The translations under genes were made by a program, and so were the position numbers. The notes beneath the pieces are model-generated. The model did no database searches and had not been told where the DNA came from. It saw only the letters and a list, made by a program, of their open reading frames with translations. Shown in pieces: positions 6,205 through 9,338 of a stretch of DNA of 9,338 bases (position 1 is the first letter of the stretch; each line of letters starts with the position of its first letter). The stretch is from an uncultured Porphyromonadaceae bacterium (GTDB lineage: Bacteria; Bacteroidota; Bacteroidia; Bacteroidales; Muribaculaceae): positions 1-9,338 of the forward strand of contig URLF01000094.1 of NCBI GenBank assembly GCA_900548705.1, read 5' to 3'.

Positions 6205-6285
6205 TAAGAAAAGCCCCCAAAGTAAGAGGGCTTAAAAATACTAAACCCCGAGGTTTGTCCGAAGACAGGGACACTCGGGGGATTC
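6205..6285 (-). ncRNA. Candidate small RNA of about 80 nt with two hairpins
   Basis: On the minus strand, a start near 6285 is followed by a first hairpin whose arms are CCCCGAG/CTCGGGG (positions 6274-6280 and 6246-6252) with an inner GTCC-type stem. A spacer and a second hairpin follow (AAGCCC/GGGCTT arms at 6228-6233 and 6211-6216), then TTTTCTT, which is terminator-like. A perfect TAACTTTG box lies just upstream. No gene follows on this strand before the repeats at 5936-6053, so it looks like a stand-alone transcript, not a leader. It could alternatively be the processed 3' region of the ATPase operon. Confidence 0.55.
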
Positions 6286-6290
6286 CGTTG

Positions 6291-6298
6291 CAAAGTTA
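6291..6298 (-). promoter_or_regulatory. TAACTTTG -7 box of the candidate small RNA
   Basis: Minus-strand TAACTTTG (6298-6291) is an exact TAnnTTTG match, six bases before the predicted RNA start. The upstream region is very AT-rich but has no clear TTG at the -33 position, so strength is uncertain. Confidence 0.5.
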
Positions 6299-6400
6299 GG
6301 AATATTTTTATAAAAATAGTAATATGTTTTTTACGGACATTGAAGCAGGTCGTTAAGATGATGATGTCGGGAATGTGACCGGAAAGTTGCCTCTCGATGT

Positions 6401-7996
6401 TTATTGATTTTCGTCGGGGATGAGGCCGAAGCAGGCGGTGATGGCGCGGCGGATGCGGCGGGAGGCTGAGGTGTCGCGGCGCAGGATGGATATGATGCAG
6501 CTGACATAGGCGTCTTTCGAGCCGTTGAGTCCGCAAAGCTGTGAGACGTTGGAGCCGGGGAGCATCGATTTCTGGTTGTAGACTTTCAATATCTCGGCAT
6601 AATTGTCTTCGGCGACCCAGCAGGAAAAATCGCGACATAGCTGTTCATACAGTCCTCGTGGATTCAGCTCCTTGGCGAGTCCGGCAAGGTGTTGCTCAAA
6701 GGCGTTGATGTTGCTGAATTTCCCATCTACGCGGCGTTCCATCAGACGTTTGATACGGTGACGGGTATGGAGCATCGCCTGTGAACGGAGGTCGTGGCTG
6801 AACATTCCGATGATGGCTTTTTTCACCGACTTGAAGACCTTGTTCTCATCCTTGCCGTTGAAGGACGCGACTGTCCTCACAACCTCTTCGAGCATCAGTA
6901 TGTTTTCGATTTCGGCCACGTCCGGCACGAAGATGTTCTTGCTGCGCAGATACGCCACCTCCCCTTCGTCGCGCCGGTCGCGGTCCACGATGCCCCGGCT
7001 TTCGAGATGGTGGAGCGAACGCTGGTCGTTGAAGGCGCGGGTCGATTCAATCACCTTATCGCAACTTCCGAGGGACTTCACTGTGAAATCCTTGAACACC
7101 AGTGGGTAGAGCTTCGCGTCAATCGAATGGGACGCGTCCCCCTCGATGAATAGCACAGGGTTGCGGGAACCGATGATGGCCATATACACCTCGTCGGAAA
7201 TTCCTGCCCCGCGCGGTAGTATTGTGTAGTCCCAGCCCTCTCCGGCGGTGTCGTAACCACGCACCCAGAGGAGCGAGTCGCGCTGACGGGTGGCGGTGAA
7301 GTCGAGGTCGTGGGTGGTGTAGACAAAACGGCAGTCGGGACGCATGGCCTCCAGCGAATCCCAGGTCTTCTGTTGAAGCGAGGGGTGGAGAAACATCTCA
7401 GGAGAGTCAACGAACACTACTCCGTTGGTCGGAGCGTAAAGCAATGCCCCGAAATAATAAAGCACGGCCTTCTCTCCGGCCGAAAGCCTTACCTGGGAAT
7501 ATATGTCATTCTGGCCGTCGCGGGTGAACAGCAGGCGACCTCCCTGACGCAATACCTGATTGGCCGGGAAAATCTCCTGCCAGCGTGATATTACCTCGTC
7601 GAGCTTTGTGGTGGGAGCGATGGCCGCTTCCCGACGACCTGCGGCGACTTCGAGCTGCGCCATCTTGTATTCGACCAACGACGCTATCTCCTCGTTGAGA
7701 AGCAGGGCGGTGAGCCGATCGAACGGGGTGGTGGCCGTGTTGGTCAGGAATGAGGGGGACTGCCGGGCCTTGACATAGATTTCATCGACGGTACCGGGCT
7801 CATCTTTCGGTTCGCCGGCGGCGTATATTGCTTTCAGCGCGGAGAGACGGAACGCCTTTTCGCCGAGACTGTCGGCGAGGAAAGATGTGAAGCGGGTCTT
7901 TCCCGCACCGTTCGCACCGATGATTGTTAGGCTCCGAGTCGCCGAGGGTAGAGTCCGGCGGTTGCCCGAGAGGTCGGGAGGGAGAAGGATTTCCAT
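6401..7996 (-). CDS. ABC-type ATPase fused to TOPRIM-like DUF4435 (OLD / PARIS-like)
   Basis: A 531-residue protein with two modules. Residues 1 to about 245 form an AAA15/21-type ABC ATPase head: Walker A GANGAGKT (27-34), signature LSAGEK (171-176), Walker B-like VVFVDSPEMFLHP (193-205) and a switch histidine in TTHD (His229). Residues about 278-500 resemble DUF4435, a TOPRIM-like domain: VLFIEGD with Glu285, then VDRD with Asp338 and Asp340 as the acidic pair, and AEIEN (361-365) reminiscent of the OLD-family EIEN element. In the PARIS anti-phage system these modules are AriA (ATPase) and AriB (DUF4435 nuclease), sometimes fused; OLD nucleases have a similar order. The residue after the Walker B Asp is Ser198 instead of the usual catalytic Glu. 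The gene starts 18 bases after the N-carbamoylputrescine amidase stop and has similar codon use, so it appears to be a resident operon member. Function is not established. Confidence 0.8.
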   Translation of the reverse strand: MEILLPPDLSGNRRTLPSATRSLTIIGANGAGKTRFTSFLADSLGEKAFRLSALKAIYAAGEPKDEPGTVDEIYVKARQSPSFLTNTATTPFDRLTALLLNEEIASLVEYKMAQLEVAAGRREAAIAPTTKLDEVISRWQEIFPANQVLRQGGRLLFTRDGQNDIYSQVRLSAGEKAVLYYFGALLYAPTNGVVFVDSPEMFLHPSLQQKTWDSLEAMRPDCRFVYTTHDLDFTATRQRDSLLWVRGYDTAGEGWDYTILPRGAGISDEVYMAIIGSRNPVLFIEGDASHSIDAKLYPLVFKDFTVKSLGSCDKVIESTRAFNDQRSLHHLESRGIVDRDRRDEGEVAYLRSKNIFVPDVAEIENILMLEEVVRTVASFNGKDENKVFKSVKKAIIGMFSHDLRSQAMLHTRHRIKRLMERRVDGKFSNINAFEQHLAGLAKELNPRGLYEQLCRDFSCWVAEDNYAEILKVYNQKSMLPGSNVSQLCGLNGSKDAYVSCIISILRRDTSASRRIRRAITACFGLIPDENQ

Positions 7997-8014
7997 AATC
8001 TTCGAGGTGAGGAA

Positions 8015-8908
8015 TCAGTCGAGATAACGTTTTGTGAGACCATCATACAGGTCGATGCGGCGGTCGCGCAGGAATGGCCACCAGCGACGCACATTCTCGC
8101 AGCGGCGGAGGTCGATATCCACCACGGCTGTCGCATCCCGGTCGTCGGGAGCCTGGTAGAGGAATTCCCCCTGCGGACCGGCCACGAAGCTCGATCCCCA
8201 GAAAGTGATGCCGTCGGAAACTCCCGACGGGTCATCCTCGTGGCCCACACGGTTGACGGCTATCACGGGGATGCCGTTCGCCACGGCGTGGCCGCGTTGC
8301 ACGGTAATCCACGCTTCGCGCTGGCGTTGTTTCTCATCGACGGTGTCGGTGTCCTGCCAGCCGATGGCTGTCGGATAAATCAGCAGGTCGGCTCCCTGAA
8401 GAGCCATAAGGCGCGCTGCCTCGGGATACCATTGATCCCAGCACACCAGCACCCCGAGTTTCCCCACCGAGGTCTTAACCGGTTTGATTCCGAGGTCGCC
8501 GGGGGTGAAATAGAATTTTTCATAGAACCCCGGATCGTCGGGTATGTGGGTCTTGCGGTAACGTCCGGCCTCCCTGCCGTCAGTGTCGAAGATGACGGCG
8601 GTATTATGGTAAAGGCCGGCGGCACGGCGTTCGAACATCGATGTCACAATCACCACTCCGAGTTCGCGGGCGAGGCGTGAATAAAATCCGGTGGCCTCGC
8701 CGGAGAGGTCGGCCGCGAGGTCGAATGTGTCGACATTCTCGTCCTGGCAGAAGTAGAGCGAGTCATGCAGCTCCTGGTTGACAATCAGCCTCGCACCATC
8801 ATTGGCGGCGTTGCGGATTTCATCGGCCAGTCGTTTGCGGTTATCGGCTATATCGGCGGTCTTGCTCTGCTGAATCAGGGCAACCTTCAAAGGGGTATTC
8901 TCTGACAT
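8015..8908 (-). CDS. aguB: N-carbamoylputrescine amidase
   Basis: A 297-residue nitrilase-superfamily amidase that hydrolyses N-carbamoylputrescine to putrescine, CO2 and ammonia in the cytoplasm. The Glu-Lys-Cys triad is visible: Glu46 in NQELHD, Lys119 in YRKTHIPDDPG, and Cys156 in LVCWDQWYPEAAR. The IPDDPGFYEKFYFTPGD and CWDQWYPEAARLMALQGAD segments are characteristic of AguB rather than of general nitrilases, and the length is standard for the family. ATG 8906-8908 lies 12 bases after the stop of the agmatine deiminase gene, and the ATPase gene follows 18 bases after this stop, so all three form one transcription unit. Its substrate is the product of the upstream gene. Confidence 0.92.
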   Translation of the reverse strand: MSENTPLKVALIQQSKTADIADNRKRLADEIRNAANDGARLIVNQELHDSLYFCQDENVDTFDLAADLSGEATGFYSRLARELGVVIVTSMFERRAAGLYHNTAVIFDTDGREAGRYRKTHIPDDPGFYEKFYFTPGDLGIKPVKTSVGKLGVLVCWDQWYPEAARLMALQGADLLIYPTAIGWQDTDTVDEKQRQREAWITVQRGHAVANGIPVIAVNRVGHEDDPSGVSDGITFWGSSFVAGPQGEFLYQAPDDRDATAVVDIDLRRCENVRRWWPFLRDRRIDLYDGLTKRYLD

Positions 8909-8920
8909 ATCTGTTTACAT

Positions 8921-9338
8921 TTAGATTGGGAGCCACGAGGCGGGAATCTGCATTGTCGCGCAATGAAGCGAACCGTGCTGGCGTATCAGGGCACGGCAGT
9001 CGACGGTCAGAATCTCGTGGCCGGGGAAGGCGATGGAGAGCATACGGGCAGCCATCTCGTCATTGCGGGGCTGTCCGTAGACAGGCATCACCACCGCGCG
9101 GGGGGTAATCAGGAAATTGGCGTAGGTGGCCGGGAGGCGGTCACCGTTGTCGTCATGAATCGGGGAGGGGAGAGGAAGGCCGATGAGATTGTATGGATTG
9201 CCGTCGGCGGTGCGGAACTCCTTTAGCTGTTCCTCCATCCGTTCCAGCGCGGCTGTGTGGGAGTCGGCCGGGTTATAGGATTTCACATATAGAATCGTGT
9301 CATCGGGGGCGAGACGGGCGATGGTGTCGACATGGCTG
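8921..9338 (-). CDS. aguA: Agmatine deiminase, C-terminal part (5' end outside window)
   Basis: The minus-strand frame is open at the window edge and ends with TAA at 8923-8921, giving 138 C-terminal residues of a protein whose family is usually about 350 long. It starts in SHVDT, the active-site histidine region of the guanidino-group-modifying superfamily. It continues with YANFLITPRAVVMPVYGQP and ends with HGSLHCATMQIPA, where the Cys is the nucleophile in the usual 'G..HC.T.Q.PA' context. Agmatine deiminase converts agmatine to N-carbamoylputrescine and ammonia, which the next gene processes. An internal ATG at 9284-9286 is not the start, because conserved family sequence continues upstream of it. 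The operon promoter must lie beyond base 9338. Confidence 0.9.
   Translation of the reverse strand, partial: SHVDTIARLAPDDTILYVKSYNPADSHTAALERMEEQLKEFRTADGNPYNLIGLPLPSPIHDDNGDRLPATYANFLITPRAVVMPVYGQPRNDEMAARMLSIAFPGHEILTVDCRALIRQHGSLHCATMQIPASWLPI

Noticed and set aside
5323..6400. CRISPR array or tRNA in the gene-poor stretch
   Set aside because: Repeats are irregularly spaced and inverted, without uniform spacers, and no cloverleaf was seen by eye.
6159..6638. 159-codon minus-strand ORF overlapping the ATPase 3' end and the candidate sRNA
   Set aside because: Out of frame with the ATPase gene; composition is arginine/histidine-rich in the overlap and then follows the sRNA hairpins, so it is explained by other features.
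8240..8680. 146-codon plus-strand ORF opposite aguB
   Set aside because: Histidine/glycine-rich shadow of a gene with an intact catalytic triad.

Overview
The window joins two pieces of DNA with different taxonomic flavour. Bases 1 to about 1700 look like a Clostridia (Firmicutes) genome. They carry GGAGG-type Shine-Dalgarno sequences, a TTG start, a textbook sigma-A promoter with an extended -10 box, and a compact thyX-tmk operon downstream of the tail of a Cof-type HAD phosphatase. From about 1700 to the end the sequence looks like a Bacteroidales genome, probably Muribaculaceae-like (my impression, not a database result). There the starts lack Shine-Dalgarno sequences, promoters fit the Bacteroidetes TTG / TAnnTTTG pattern, and the protein families are Bacteroidales-typical. 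The change falls inside a lipoprotein reading frame whose C-terminal half is replaced by antisense tmk sequence. A chimeric metagenomic contig is the simplest explanation; recent insertion is the less likely alternative.

Layout: (1) 1-103, C-terminus of a HAD hydrolase; (2) 131-1633, promoter, thyX (flavin-dependent thymidylate synthase) and overlapping tmk-like thymidylate kinase, two successive steps of dTTP synthesis; (3) ~1700, the junction; (4) 1700-2029 minus, truncated DUF4136-like lipoprotein, divergent from (5) 2179-4239 plus, an exported type I pullulanase-like GH13 enzyme with CBM48, closed by a strong terminator; (6) 4410-4687, a Bacteroidetes promoter followed by a long structured RNA of about 240 nt ending in a terminator; (7) 4759-5322, a Crp/Fnr-family regulator; (8) 5323-6400, about 1.1 kb with no convincing large gene, holding a palindrome and promoter, a 65-codon ORF with a signal-peptide-like start, a cluster of short inverted repeats, and a candidate small RNA on the minus strand; (9) 6401-9338 minus, an operon running agmatine deiminase (partial) - N-carbamoylputrescine amidase - ATPase/DUF4435 protein, with gaps of only 12 and 18 bases.

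The two agmatine genes form the agmatine to N-carbamoylputrescine to putrescine route. The third gene has the architecture of a fused AriA/AriB-like (PARIS anti-phage) or OLD-like protein: an ABC-type ATPase head followed by a TOPRIM-like DUF4435 domain. Its placement in a polyamine operon, and the two independent candidate non-coding RNAs, are the most interesting parts of the window.
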